From Nitrospinaceae bacterium (lineage in GTDB: Bacteria; Nitrospinota_A; UBA7883; JAJDBK01): DNA of 40,016 nucleotides. The first letter of the stretch is position 1; each line of letters opens with the position of its first letter. The DNA is taken from contig JAJDBK010000073.1 of the NCBI GenBank assembly GCA_029261405.1, forward strand, positions 1 to 40,016, given 5' to 3'. Below are positions 26,208 through 35,051 of this stretch, piece after piece. The notes below the pieces were generated by a model. It was not told the DNA's origin, ran no database searches, and saw only the letters and a program-made list of their open reading frames with translations. The position numbers and the translations under genes were made by a program.

Positions 26208-26511
26208 CGAAGCCCGGGCCACAGGCCCCGGCGAACGAACGTAAAAAGCCTATCGGTTCCCAGCGTCAGCGTAGCTGGCTGTGCGCCACGCACTATTCGC
26301 TGTGGTCGCGCCACCGAAGCCCGGGCCACAGGCCCCGGCGAACGAACGTAAAAAGCCTATCGGTTCCCAGCGTCAGCGTAGCTGGCTGTGCGCCACGCAC
26401 TATTCGCTGTGGCCGCGCCACCGAAGCCCGGGCCACAGGCCCCGGCGAACGAACGTAAAAAGCCTATCGGTTCCCAACGTCAGCGTAGCTGGCTGTGCGC
26501 CACGCACTGCC
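26208..26511. repeat. 107-bp tandem repeat, about 2.8 copies
   Basis: Units start at 26208, 26315 and 26422 (spacing exactly 107) with the sequence CGAAGCCCGGGCCACAGGCC and are nearly identical; the last is cut after about 90 bases. Each unit holds several inverted-repeat stretches (CCGGGCC/GGCCCCGG, CCAGC/GCTGG, CCAC/GTGG). The array extends into the 3' end of the chemoreceptor gene. An 18-base piece (TCGCTGTGGTCGCGCCAC) recurs at 31645-31662 after clpX. Several plus-strand frames stay open across the array, but no translation signals suggest a gene. Confidence 0.85.
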
Positions 26512-27921
26512 ACCGTCCACCATTTTCAGTAGTTGGTTTACGAGGTCGTCGAGGGCGTCTACTTGCATTGACAGGGCTTCTGCGGATGTGGCGGCGGCGT
26601 TAGCGGCGTTGGTTGTGTCATCGCTCACCTTGTTTAGCTGGGACATGTTTTCGTTGACATCGCGAACCGTCATGGTCTGTTCTCCGGATGCGGCGACGAC
26701 CATGTCGATCCGGCGATGAACCTCCTTGATGGCCTTGTTCACACGCTCCAACGATTCGCCCGTCTCCCGCACAATGACTCCTCCGTTGCTGGAGGCGTCC
26801 ATCGCTTCGTTAAGGAACCCGGATATATCTCCTGCGGCGGCGGCGCTTCTGGTGGCGAGGTTTCGCACTTCCTCGGCGACAACTGAGAACCCTTTCCCAC
26901 TCTCTCCGGCCCGGGCCGCTTCCACGGCGGCGTTCAAGGCAAGCAGGCTGGTCTGGAACGCTATCTCTTCGATCAGCTTGATTATGGTTCCGATCTTGCC
27001 GGAGGACTGGTTGATCGAATCCATAGCCGATACGGTTCGCCCCATATCGGCGCTTCCTTCTCCAACAAGTGACTCCACATCTTTCATCAGGGCGCCGACC
27101 TTTGTGGAATCATCGCACGATTTTTCTATGGTGGATGTCATGCTACGCATCGAGTCGTTGGTGGTGGAGACCGAATCGATTAACTGGTTTGCCGACATCG
27201 CCATGGAGGCGCTCGATTCGCTGATCTGTGCCGCCGCCCTGGCGACTTCCGCTGATCCTTCGGCCAAGGTGTTAGCCACTTCCCTTAAATGGGTAGAAAC
27301 TTTTTTGGCGATAAGGAAATAGGAGATCAGGAGAAGTCCAATTCCTTCCAGCAGAAAAAATATCGCAAGGGTTCGGTTGTTATCGTCGGCGGTTTTTTCA
27401 ACCTTCGTCATATCAAGCGAAAGGGTCAACGCTCCAATGGCGTCCCCCTCTTTTCCTTCGTGGCAGTCGAAACAGTTAACACCTCTCCAATCCTTTTCCA
27501 GGAGGAACGGCTCCGTGGCGGTAAAAGTTCCCTTTTCACTGTCGTATGTATATTCTGGTTTCGCAGTGGTCAAAACTCTTTTGGCGACTTCGGTATCCGG
27601 CGCCTCGTCGGGAAAACCTTCGCCATAGGCTTCGTTAATGGACTGACCACGGCTGATCTTTATTTCGTTGACCCCCTCCATCTGTATGATCATTTTCAGG
27701 AGTGTTCCTCTTTTGTCCATGGAGTCGGCGACCATCAGATTATTCAGGGCGCTAAGAGTCATGTCTGTGATTTTTTTTGCTGTGGCTTCGGCGTTATTAA
27801 TGGCCATGTCGTTCTGGCGCGATCCAACCCAAAAGATGTTCAGGACGGATGCGCTGGTGAAAGTTAATCCCAGAACCAGCATTATTTTTACGGCCAAGGA
27901 TTGGCGTTGAAAGAGTTCCAT
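26464..27921 (-). CDS. methyl-accepting chemotaxis protein with periplasmic c-type heme sensor
   Basis: From the ATG at 27921 the protein has 485 residues. TM1 (about 9-30) is followed by a periplasmic domain of about 160 residues holding a single CxxCH heme-attachment motif ([19 protein letters not shown]). TM2 (about 185-205) leads to a HAMP-like segment and a signalling domain with the hairpin tip [20 protein letters not shown] and [16 protein letters not shown]. Such heme-containing receptors sense redox state or gases in deltaproteobacteria. The last 15 or so residues, after [10 protein letters not shown], are encoded by the 107-bp repeat array, so the native C-terminus has been replaced. 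No CheR/CheB pentapeptide is seen. A TTG at 27942 is an alternative start. Confidence 0.92.
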   Translation of the reverse strand: MELFQRQSLAVKIMLVLGLTFTSASVLNIFWVGSRQNDMAINNAEATAKKITDMTLSALNNLMVADSMDKRGTLLKMIIQMEGVNEIKISRGQSINEAYGEGFPDEAPDTEVAKRVLTTAKPEYTYDSEKGTFTATEPFLLEKDWRGVNCFDCHEGKEGDAIGALTLSLDMTKVEKTADDNNRTLAIFFLLEGIGLLLISYFLIAKKVSTHLREVANTLAEGSAEVARAAAQISESSASMAMSANQLIDSVSTTNDSMRSMTSTIEKSCDDSTKVGALMKDVESLVGEGSADMGRTVSAMDSINQSSGKIGTIIKLIEEIAFQTSLLALNAAVEAARAGESGKGFSVVAEEVRNLATRSAAAAGDISGFLNEAMDASSNGGVIVRETGESLERVNKAIKEVHRRIDMVVAASGEQTMTVRDVNENMSQLNKVSDDTTNAANAAATSAEALSMQVDALDDLVNQLLKMVDGGSAWRTASYADVGNR

Positions 27922-28208
27922 ATATACCCCGATTTCAGACAATAACAGGCTTGAGACGGTTTATTATTTCGATGCCGATTATACCATCATGTAACTGTAA
28001 CTTTATCCTGACCGGATGGATAATATTACCTCTGTTGCTGTTCAGAAACGCTGAAAAAGCCGATCCCTTTTCTTTTTCAACCCCCTGAAAGGGCAACCCA
28101 TGATACCATGGCAAGGTTACAAGCCGCGTGAATAATCGCCGTGACACCGTCCTTTCGATTTGGTAGAAGTTGCCTGTCGTTGTGGTCGATCCACTTGGCG
28201 CGGGCGTT

Positions 28209-28293
28209 GCGAGAGTGGCGGAATTGGTAGACGCACTGGATTTAGGATCCAGCGGGGTTACCCGTGGGGGTTCGAATCCCCCCTTTCGCACCA
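28209..28293 (+). tRNA. tRNA-Leu (anticodon TAG)
   Basis: The 85-base gene includes an encoded CCA. The acceptor stem pairs GCGAGAG with CTTTCGC (one G-U). The anticodon stem CTGGA/TCCAG encloses TTTAGGA, giving anticodon TAG for CUA. The long variable arm and the GGTTCGAATCC T-arm are as expected for leucine. It lies just upstream of the trigger factor gene. Confidence 0.97.
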
Positions 28294-28315
28294 CGCGAAA
28301 TAATTTGAAACTTAT

Positions 28316-29641
28316 GTGAATATGGGAATGACAGATACTATTACCGACCTGAAAATAGAACTGACTGATCTTGAACCTTGCGTCAAGAAAATCACCATAG
28401 AGGTTCCGACCTCCAATGTGACCGATGGTGAAGAAAACATGTACAAGGATCTCGTGAAAACGGTCAATATACCCGGATTTCGCAAAGGAAGAGCTCCTCG
28501 CCGGGTAATCGAAAAAATGTACGGGGAAAAAGTCCGGGCCGATGTAACCCAGCGGCTCGTTCAGGACGCTTATCGCCAGGCTCTCAAGACAAACGAAATC
28601 AACCCTATCGGCGACCCGATGATCGACGACCTCAAGTTCGACGCAGGCGCCCCGATCTCTTTTACCGCCACAGTGGAGATCTTTCCGGAGGTCGAACTTG
28701 GCGACCTCGCATCGATCAGCCTTGTCCGTAAGGTAGCTAAAATCACGGATGACAGTATCAACACAGCGCTCATGCGGTACCGCGAACAACAGGCGCGTTA
28801 CGAACCTGTAGAGGGGAGGGATAATGTACTGGAAGATGACTACATCGTTATCGACTACTCCGCTAAAAACGAGGACGGAACGGCGGTTGACAATTTTACG
28901 GGCGAAGGGCGCCAGGTCAGAGTCGTCAAGAACGAATTGTTCGCAGGGTTCCATGATGGCATTCTGGGGCTGACCAAAGGAATCAAGGGACAATTCGACG
29001 CCGATCTACCGAATGACTTCCCTGAAGCGAGTCTTGCTGGCCAGAAACTGTCGTTTGAGGTATTGGTCAACGAGATAAAGGAAAAAGTCCTTCCTGAGAT
29101 GGATGACCAGTTGGCCCAGGAGGTTTCCGAATTCGATACTCTGGATGAACTTAAAAACCATATCAGAGAGGGTATTGAAAACCGGAACCGCGAAATGGCA
29201 AACCACTCACTGCGCGATGACCTTATCAACAAGTTAATAGACGAGCATCAGATTGACCTGCCACCGGGGCTTGTGGAAGATCAGGTCAATGCCATTGCCA
29301 AACGAGCGGAAGAGAACAGAAAAAATCAGGAGCAGGGGGGAGAACCGGCGTTGGATCCGGAGAGAACCCGCGCTACCGCGATCAGGGGTTTAAAAGAGCA
29401 AGTGATCCTGACTTCCTTCGGGAAAAAGGAGAAGATCGAGGTCACCGATCAAGATATCGATAACGAAGTGACCAAAATTGCCGGAATGATGCAACTGCCG
29501 GTGGAGACCGCCAAGGGATTTCTCACGCAGGGAGACTCGATGGTCAAACTGACCAATCAGGCCTTCACCGAGAAAGTATTCACCATATTGTTTTCAAAAA
29601 TCGATATCACCGACCAAACAGTAGAGGAATTAGATGAGTAA
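28316..29641 (+). CDS. tig: trigger factor (ribosome-associated chaperone and prolyl isomerase)
   Basis: The protein has about 440 residues. The N-terminal ribosome-binding domain includes the signature [20 protein letters not shown]. The central FKBP-type domain carries [20 protein letters not shown], and the C-terminal helical arms follow. It binds nascent chains at the ribosome exit. The exact start is unclear: GTG 28316, ATG 28322 and ATG 28328 are all in frame with poor ribosome sites. The gene begins just after tRNA-Leu and its stop overlaps clpP by 8 bases. Confidence 0.95.
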   Translation: MNMGMTDTITDLKIELTDLEPCVKKITIEVPTSNVTDGEENMYKDLVKTVNIPGFRKGRAPRRVIEKMYGEKVRADVTQRLVQDAYRQALKTNEINPIGDPMIDDLKFDAGAPISFTATVEIFPEVELGDLASISLVRKVAKITDDSINTALMRYREQQARYEPVEGRDNVLEDDYIVIDYSAKNEDGTAVDNFTGEGRQVRVVKNELFAGFHDGILGLTKGIKGQFDADLPNDFPEASLAGQKLSFEVLVNEIKEKVLPEMDDQLAQEVSEFDTLDELKNHIREGIENRNREMANHSLRDDLINKLIDEHQIDLPPGLVEDQVNAIAKRAEENRKNQEQGGEPALDPERTRATAIRGLKEQVILTSFGKKEKIEVTDQDIDNEVTKIAGMMQLPVETAKGFLTQGDSMVKLTNQAFTEKVFTILFSKIDITDQTVEELDE

Positions 29642-30302
29642 CGATTCGATGTTTCATACGCCCATGTCCCAGACCCTGGTGCCGATCGTGGTGGAACAGA
29701 CCAACCGCGGCGAACGCTCCTACGATATCTTCAGCAGGCTTCTCAAAGACAGGATCCTCTTTATCGGAACTCCGATTGACGATTATGTGGCGAACCTTGT
29801 CATCGCCCAGCTTATCTTTCTGGAGGCCGACGACCCGTCTCAGGACATATTTATCTATATCAACAGCCCCGGCGGAGTAGTGACTTCCGGTCTTGCCATC
29901 TACGACACGATGCAATATGTGAAACCGGACATCCAGACCATCTGCATCGGCCAGGCCGCCTCCATGGGCGCTTTTTTATTGGCCGCTGGCGCCAAGGGTA
30001 AAAGGCACGCTCTACCCAACTCCAGGATCATGATCCACCAGCCGAGCGGCGGATTTCAGGGGCAGGCGTCCGATATCGAGATCCACGCCCAGGAGACCAG
30101 GAAAATCAAGGAGAAACTGAACACGATCCTTGCCAAGCATACAGGCAAAACAAAAGAGACCATAGAGAAGGACTCCGACAGGGATAATTTTATGTCGGCA
30201 ACTGCGGCGAAGGAATACGGACTGGTGGATGAGGTGATCGTTTCAAGGCCCGACGCGAAGGCTGGAAAGAAAAATGAGAAGGAAAAACCGGAAGCGGAAT
30301 AA
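29634..30302 (+). CDS. clpP: ATP-dependent Clp protease proteolytic subunit
   Basis: The 222-residue serine protease has Ser110 in [12 protein letters not shown], His135 in [10 protein letters not shown] and Asp184 in DRDNFMSA, the full catalytic triad. The N-terminus [20 protein letters not shown] is typical. The C-terminus carries an extra charged tail ([14 protein letters not shown]). It overlaps tig by 8 bases with GAGGA as ribosome site and is followed by clpX after 15 bases, forming the usual ClpXP operon. Confidence 0.97.
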   Translation: MSNDSMFHTPMSQTLVPIVVEQTNRGERSYDIFSRLLKDRILFIGTPIDDYVANLVIAQLIFLEADDPSQDIFIYINSPGGVVTSGLAIYDTMQYVKPDIQTICIGQAASMGAFLLAAGAKGKRHALPNSRIMIHQPSGGFQGQASDIEIHAQETRKIKEKLNTILAKHTGKTKETIEKDSDRDNFMSATAAKEYGLVDEVIVSRPDAKAGKKNEKEKPEAE

Positions 30303-30317
30303 GAATCGGAGCGGTGT

Positions 30318-31571
30318 ATGAGCAAGAAAAAAACAGTGGGCGGCAATCTTCATTGTTCGTTCTGCGGGAAAAGTCAGTCTGAAGTAAAGAAATTAATAGC
30401 AGGCCCGACGGTCTACATATGCGACGAGTGTGTCGATCTTTGCAACGAGATTATCATGGAGGAGTGGAGTCAGGAGAAGGGCGCCTCCTCCACCAACATA
30501 CCGAAACCGCACGAGATCAAGCTCTCCCTTGACGATTATGTGATCGGTCAGGAGCATGCCAAAAAAGTCCTCGCCGTAGCCGTCTACAACCACTACAAGA
30601 GAATAGAGGCCAACCTCGGAAACGATGACGTGGAGTTACAGAAGAGTAACGTCCTGCTCATCGGGCCGACAGGAACCGGGAAAACCCTGCTGGCTCAGAC
30701 GCTGGCGAAACTGATCAATGTCCCCTTCACCATCGTGGACGCCACAACGCTGACCGAAGCGGGATATGTAGGCGAAGACGTTGAGAACATTATCTTGCGG
30801 CTCTGCCAGTCGGCTGATTTCGACATGGAGAAAGTCGAGCGGGGCATCATATATATCGACGAGATAGACAAGATTTCACGCAAGTCGGAGAACCCCTCCA
30901 TTACCCGTGACGTATCTGGCGAAGGGGTGCAACAGGCCCTCCTCAAGATTATCGAAGGCACCATCGCCTCCGTTCCTCCCCAAGGGGGAAGAAAACATCC
31001 GCATCAGGAGTTCATGCAGATCGATACGTCGAACATCCTCTTCATATGCGGAGGGGCTTTCGTTGGCCTCGACCAGATCGTCGAAAGGCGTATCGGCAAG
31101 ATGGCCATGGGGTTTGGCGCAAAGATACGCGACAAAAAAGAGGTTACGATGTCTGAACTTCTGAGTGAAGCGTTGCCGGAAGATCTGCTCAAGTTCGGTC
31201 TCATTCCAGAGTTTATTGGGCGGATGCCGATTTTGGCCACGTTGACCGATCTCGACGAAGATGCTCTGATTCAGATTCTGGTTGAACCAAAAAACGCCTT
31301 GGTAAAGCAGTTCCAGAAATTCCTGGAACTAGAGAAGGTCAAGCTCAAGTTCACCGACGGCGCATTACGCGCCATTGCAAAAGAGGCGATCAACAGGAAA
31401 AACGGCGCTCGCGGACTCCGTTCCCTGATGGAAGAGGCCATGCTCGATTCGATGTACGAATTACCGGAAAAGAGCGATGTCGTTGAGTGTATCGTCAACG
31501 AAGACGTAATCACCAAGCATGAGAGACCGCTTCTGCTCTACGAAAAAAAGAAAGAAAAACAGGCCAGCTAA
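30318..31571 (+). CDS. clpX: Clp protease ATP-binding subunit ClpX
   Basis: The 417-residue unfoldase has the N-terminal four-Cys zinc finger ([25 protein letters not shown]), Walker A GPTGTGKT, pore loop GYVGEDVE, Walker [11 protein letters not shown], the RKH loop (GGRKHPHQE) and sensor motifs. It partners ClpP. No lon gene follows, unlike many deltaproteobacterial tig-clpP-clpX-lon clusters. Confidence 0.97.
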   Translation: MSKKKTVGGNLHCSFCGKSQSEVKKLIAGPTVYICDECVDLCNEIIMEEWSQEKGASSTNIPKPHEIKLSLDDYVIGQEHAKKVLAVAVYNHYKRIEANLGNDDVELQKSNVLLIGPTGTGKTLLAQTLAKLINVPFTIVDATTLTEAGYVGEDVENIILRLCQSADFDMEKVERGIIYIDEIDKISRKSENPSITRDVSGEGVQQALLKIIEGTIASVPPQGGRKHPHQEFMQIDTSNILFICGGAFVGLDQIVERRIGKMAMGFGAKIRDKKEVTMSELLSEALPEDLLKFGLIPEFIGRMPILATLTDLDEDALIQILVEPKNALVKQFQKFLELEKVKLKFTDGALRAIAKEAINRKNGARGLRSLMEEAMLDSMYELPEKSDVVECIVNEDVITKHERPLLLYEKKKEKQAS

Positions 31572-31615
31572 CCTCCGCCATGTAGATGGTCTACAGCCAA
31601 TACATGGAACGGAGG
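31572..31615 (+). terminator. long hairpin after clpX
   Basis: CCTCCGCCATGTA pairs with TACATGG and CGGAGG (31601-31615), interrupted by a two-base bulge. It starts right after the clpX stop. There is no T-run, so it may protect the 3' end or act with Rho. Confidence 0.6.
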
Positions 31616-31778
31616 CGTAACGGTCGCAGTGGTCGCGCCACCCCTCGCTGTGGTCGCGCCACTGGATATCCGGGATAGGCTCCGATCAAATACCGGACCT
31701 TCAGCGTTCGTTTTCCAAGTGGAGTCGCAGGCATTAAATCTGTTGCCGTAAAATATTGATAAACGACAAACAGGCGGT
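31616..31778. other. intergenic segment with short repeat
   Basis: Contains a two-copy mini-repeat (CGCAGTGGTCGCGCCACC, then TCGCTGTGGTCGCGCCAC) matching part of the 107-bp repeat at 26208-26511. No promoter for the following redox genes was clear to me. Confidence 0.6.
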
Positions 31779-33215
31779 ATGGACGACCATCTTAACAATC
31801 TCATCTCAGGTGTCAGGCTGTTTGCGGACGTTGACCGCAAGGCCCTCTACGACCGCCTGAAATACTGTAGGGTTGTCGCCTACTCCCCGGACGAATATAT
31901 CCTCCGTAACGGCGAATACGACGAGAACTGTTGCGTTCTGCTTGCGGGAAAAGCCAGAGTCGATATACCGGGGGAGAGCCGGGATCCCGGAGAGGAAAAA
32001 TTCATGATCGCCGGGGATGTGTTCGGAGAGATCTCCGCCATGTCTGGTGTCCCAAGAACAGCCGATATCGTAGCTGTTGAGTCTTGCGAAATCATGGAGA
32101 TTCCGAAGGATACGATGTTTCATCTGCTGGATGATTTTACGCAGGTGAAAACCCGGATGGACGAGATCTACAAGAACAGAATCCTGGGCGACCACCTCCG
32201 TAAAAACCCTATCTTTTCTGGACTTCCAGAGAGTATCCTCGACAGGATCAAGGAGAAATCTCAACTTCAGGTATGCAGGAAAGGCGAGGTTGTATTCGAG
32301 CAGAACGACGAGGCGGACGCCTTCTACCTGGTTCTTTTCGGGATGGTGAAAATAAGCAGAACCCGCCGGAGCCGGATTGAGGTATTGGCCTACCTGAGCG
32401 GTGAACAGTATTTCGGAGAATTCGCCCTGCTCTCAGATGGCGAAAAAAGGACTGCTACGGTGACAGCCATTGGACGGACCCAGCTTATAAGAATCGACCG
32501 CACCGACTTCCTGGAACTTCTCGATGAGTTTCCCTCGACTAAAAAAGATTTTCTGGAGGCTGGCAAAAAACGGAGGGAAGCGGGAAAAAAACTGGCGGGG
32601 GATACCCTTTTGTCTGACACTTTAAGGGCCACTGTCGATACCGGCCTTTTCCAGAGCAATACCGCTCATCTGCTCGACACAACGAAATGTATCCAGTGCG
32701 ATATCTGTGTGGAATCTTGCGCCGCCCTGCACGACGGTGTCTCCCGGCTGGCCCGGAAGGGGGTTCGATTAAACGGGTTCCTGATGGCGGCTACATCGTG
32801 CAGACACTGCAAGGACCCGGCTTGTATGTACCAATGTCCAACCGGCGCAATAACCCGCGATGTGAACGGTGAAATCTACCACAAGAGCAACTGTGTCGGA
32901 TGCGGATCGTGCGCCAGAAACTGTCCATACGACAATATCACCATGGTGGACGAGAAACCTGTGGTAACAGAAGGGGTTTTCCGAAGGACGATTTTTGCCA
33001 TTCCCCGGATGATATCCCGGAGATGGGGAGATACGGAAAACGAAAAGCGGGTCGATGACGATAGTGGCAGGATCAGGAAATCTGGCAAGAAGGTGGTTAA
33101 ATGCGACATGTGTCGTGATTACGAAATCTTCGGCTGTGTTTATAACTGTCCCACAGGCGCCATGATAATGGTTGATCCGGGCGAATATTTTTCCGAACTG
33201 TTACCGGTAGATTAG
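31779..33215 (+). CDS. double cNMP-binding domain fused to 4x[4Fe-4S] ferredoxin
   Basis: The 478-residue protein has two Crp-type cyclic-nucleotide-binding domains (about 10-125, with GEISAMSGVPRTADIVA; and 135-255, with GEFALLSDGEKRTATVT). The C-terminal ferredoxin part (about 300-470) has four Cys clusters like DmsB/HybA subunits: CIQCDICVESC, CRHCKDPACMYQC, CVGCGSCARNC and CDMCRDYEIFGCVYNC. It has no signal peptide, so it is likely cytoplasmic. It would shuttle electrons under allosteric control by a nucleotide; that is inference. Its stop directly abuts the ATG of the membrane cytochrome b-like gene. A promoter was not identified. Confidence 0.88.
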   Translation: MDDHLNNLISGVRLFADVDRKALYDRLKYCRVVAYSPDEYILRNGEYDENCCVLLAGKARVDIPGESRDPGEEKFMIAGDVFGEISAMSGVPRTADIVAVESCEIMEIPKDTMFHLLDDFTQVKTRMDEIYKNRILGDHLRKNPIFSGLPESILDRIKEKSQLQVCRKGEVVFEQNDEADAFYLVLFGMVKISRTRRSRIEVLAYLSGEQYFGEFALLSDGEKRTATVTAIGRTQLIRIDRTDFLELLDEFPSTKKDFLEAGKKRREAGKKLAGDTLLSDTLRATVDTGLFQSNTAHLLDTTKCIQCDICVESCAALHDGVSRLARKGVRLNGFLMAATSCRHCKDPACMYQCPTGAITRDVNGEIYHKSNCVGCGSCARNCPYDNITMVDEKPVVTEGVFRRTIFAIPRMISRRWGDTENEKRVDDDSGRIRKSGKKVVKCDMCRDYEIFGCVYNCPTGAMIMVDPGEYFSELLPVD

Positions 33216-34043
33216 ATGAAGAAAATAGATGAAACCGGCCAAGGTCCGGGCAGGGCATGGTGGTCGTTCGTTTACATCCTTATTGCTCTCTCGATACTGG
33301 GGCTTTACGCTGTTGAAAAAAAATGGGCGTCTGTCGCTCTGGCTGAAAATATCCATCTGACTTTCGGAATTTTGTCCGCCATTCTGATTCTGACTCTATC
33401 CGCCTACAGGCTGAGAAAAATGGTCTATAAACGCCTGATCGGTTCGATGAACGGATGGAGGCAGACTCATATATATCTGGGTCTTTTGTGCGCTCTCACA
33501 GTCCTCGTGCATACCGATTTTAATGTGGACGGTATATTCGCGATAGTTATTACCGCGATATTCACAATCGTCACTATTAGCGGCATAGCGGGGTCAATCT
33601 TATATAAGACTATTCCGGTCTGGTTGGCGAAACAGGGTGGTTCGATTCTGGAGATGGACAATCAGCGAAAAGCGCCTGCTGAGTATCTGACTGAGGCGGA
33701 AAGGCTGGCTGGTAAGGCTTCTTCCGAGTTCAAGGAATATTACGAGGAGAACATAAAAAGGAGATTCACCCGGATCTCCTTTATCCCGATCTACTGGTTC
33801 AGGGATGAAAAGGATGTGGGGAAAGGCGTGAAAGAGATTTTTGAGGAGCTGTACGAAGGAACCCCGGCTCAGGACAGGTACACTCTCAAGAGTCTGGAGA
33901 ACCTCTATCTGGAACGGGAGAAGACGGAGTTTCGATGGGCCAGACGTGAATCTTTACGATGGTGGCTCCTTGTCCATGTCCCGGCGAATGTCGCCCTGCT
34001 TGCGGGGCTAGTGGCGCATGTAGCCGCAGTGTTGTATTACTGA
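33216..34043 (+). CDS. membrane cytochrome b-like (ferric reductase-type) protein
   Basis: The 275-residue protein has about five hydrophobic segments (residues 15-33, 45-65, 88-107, 112-132 and 250-272). His residues lie near the membrane faces (NIHLTFGIL, THIYLGLLC, TVLVHTDFNV, LLVHVPANVAL, GLVAHVAAV), suitable as heme b ligands. A soluble loop of about 100 residues (145-245) separates the last helix. It lies between a cytoplasmic ferredoxin protein and an exported octaheme cytochrome, so it probably carries electrons across the inner membrane. No FAD/NADPH domain is present. Exact family not recognised. Confidence 0.75.
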   Translation: MKKIDETGQGPGRAWWSFVYILIALSILGLYAVEKKWASVALAENIHLTFGILSAILILTLSAYRLRKMVYKRLIGSMNGWRQTHIYLGLLCALTVLVHTDFNVDGIFAIVITAIFTIVTISGIAGSILYKTIPVWLAKQGGSILEMDNQRKAPAEYLTEAERLAGKASSEFKEYYEENIKRRFTRISFIPIYWFRDEKDVGKGVKEIFEELYEGTPAQDRYTLKSLENLYLEREKTEFRWARRESLRWWLLVHVPANVALLAGLVAHVAAVLYY

Positions 34044-34059
34044 TGATGGTGGGTTGAAG

Positions 34060-34782
34060 ATGCGTCTCTGGTTATCGGTATCGTCTCTGCTGGCGGTGTT
34101 AGCCTACGGGGGTTATAACTTTGTTTACGAAAATGGCGAGATCTTCATGAACCAGCCGTTATCCTCGAACCACAATCATCTTGCGGGCAAGTGTGCGAAA
34201 TGCCACACCCCCTGGGAGGGGATAAAGAGCGGAACGTGCAAAGAGTGCCATTCCAACCGTAACCACATAAAAGAGGCGAAAACAAAAAAGGAGGGGGAGT
34301 GTTCTTTTTGCCACAAGGAGCATGGGGGGGTACAGAAGGATCTAACATTTGTGAAGGATGAAAACTGTGGATCGTGTCACGGCGGTGGGGCGTCGAAAGT
34401 GTGGAAACATGACAAGGAGGTGAAATCGGCCCGTGAAGGTATCCTGCTCTCCCACAGAACCTTCTTCTCCCGTGGCGCATACAAAGAGAAAATCTGCGCC
34501 GTATGCCACAAACAACAGGCCTTTTCGATGGCGAAAGATGGCGCGACAAAAGCCCGGCTGGAGGTCATGGTCAGACATTTGAAAAAGCCGAATATAGTCT
34601 GTTCCGACTGCCACTTAAAAATTGTTGCTAAAGGATTTTCGGCCAAAGGTGGTGGGGCCGACCCGGCTAAATGCGTCGGTTGTCATGAGAAGAGTGGCAT
34701 AAACGTAGGGTGCAAGAAATGTCACACCTACCATAACCAGAAAACAGGGCAACTAGCAGGTCTGACAGTTCCGCATTACTGA
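34060..34782 (+). CDS. octaheme c-type cytochrome
   Basis: From the ATG at 34060 the 240-residue protein has an N-terminal hydrophobic signal or anchor (residues 2-20) and eight CxxCH motifs: CAKCH, CKECH, CSFCH, CGSCH, CAVCH, CSDCH, CVGCH and CKKCH. Many non-motif His residues could serve as distal ligands. It resembles cytochrome c3/c7-type multiheme proteins. It is likely periplasmic and membrane-tethered, serving as the outer end of the electron path formed with the two upstream genes. The first ATG is preferred over the TTG six bases upstream. It ends overlapping a convergent gene by 7 bases. Confidence 0.93.
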   Translation: MRLWLSVSSLLAVLAYGGYNFVYENGEIFMNQPLSSNHNHLAGKCAKCHTPWEGIKSGTCKECHSNRNHIKEAKTKKEGECSFCHKEHGGVQKDLTFVKDENCGSCHGGGASKVWKHDKEVKSAREGILLSHRTFFSRGAYKEKICAVCHKQQAFSMAKDGATKARLEVMVRHLKKPNIVCSDCHLKIVAKGFSAKGGGADPAKCVGCHEKSGINVGCKKCHTYHNQKTGQLAGLTVPHY

Positions 34783-35051
34783 TCGCCCTTTTTCCGTTTC
34801 GCCAATATCGTATCGACGCAGGAGCCTTCGGCCGGAGCCTCGCAGATTATATAGTCGTAATCCCTCAGTTTTTTTCCTCGCGCGCTCGCTTCAAACTTTA
34901 TGGCTACCATCGCTGAATCGTAGCTACTGAATTCCCCCACCCGGAACTTTTGAAAACCGAGGTCCAGGTAGGCTTCATACTTCTGGCTGGAGCATGATAA
35001 GGGAAGCGCCAAAAGCAGGAAAATAATGAGTATACGGGTTGCCTTGTTCAT
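34776..35051 (-). CDS. small exported protein, possible lipoprotein
   Basis: The 91-residue protein opens with a basic N-terminus and hydrophobic core (MNKATRILIIFLLLALPLSC). The Cys at residue 20 sits in an imperfect lipobox (PLSC), so lipidation is plausible but uncertain. The mature part is charged, with two further Cys (residues 70 and 78). Its ATG overlaps the stop of the transporter gene (ATGA), so translation is coupled. No family recognised. The longer open frame reaching 35552 is only a shadow of the transporter gene. Confidence 0.7.
   Translation of the reverse strand: MNKATRILIIFLLLALPLSCSSQKYEAYLDLGFQKFRVGEFSSYDSAMVAIKFEASARGKKLRDYDYIICEAPAEGSCVDTILAKRKKGDQ

Noticed and set aside
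26208-26511. CRISPR-like array
   Set aside because: Units are contiguous 107-bp tandem copies without spacers, and no cas genes are present.
26096-26603. Plus-strand open frames over the tandem repeat array
   Set aside because: They exist because the 107-bp unit lacks stops in these frames; no ribosome sites are seen and the unit length is not a multiple of three.
27935-28993. Long minus-strand open frame of 352 codons
   Set aside because: It runs antisense across tRNA-Leu and the start of the well-supported trigger factor gene and resembles no family.
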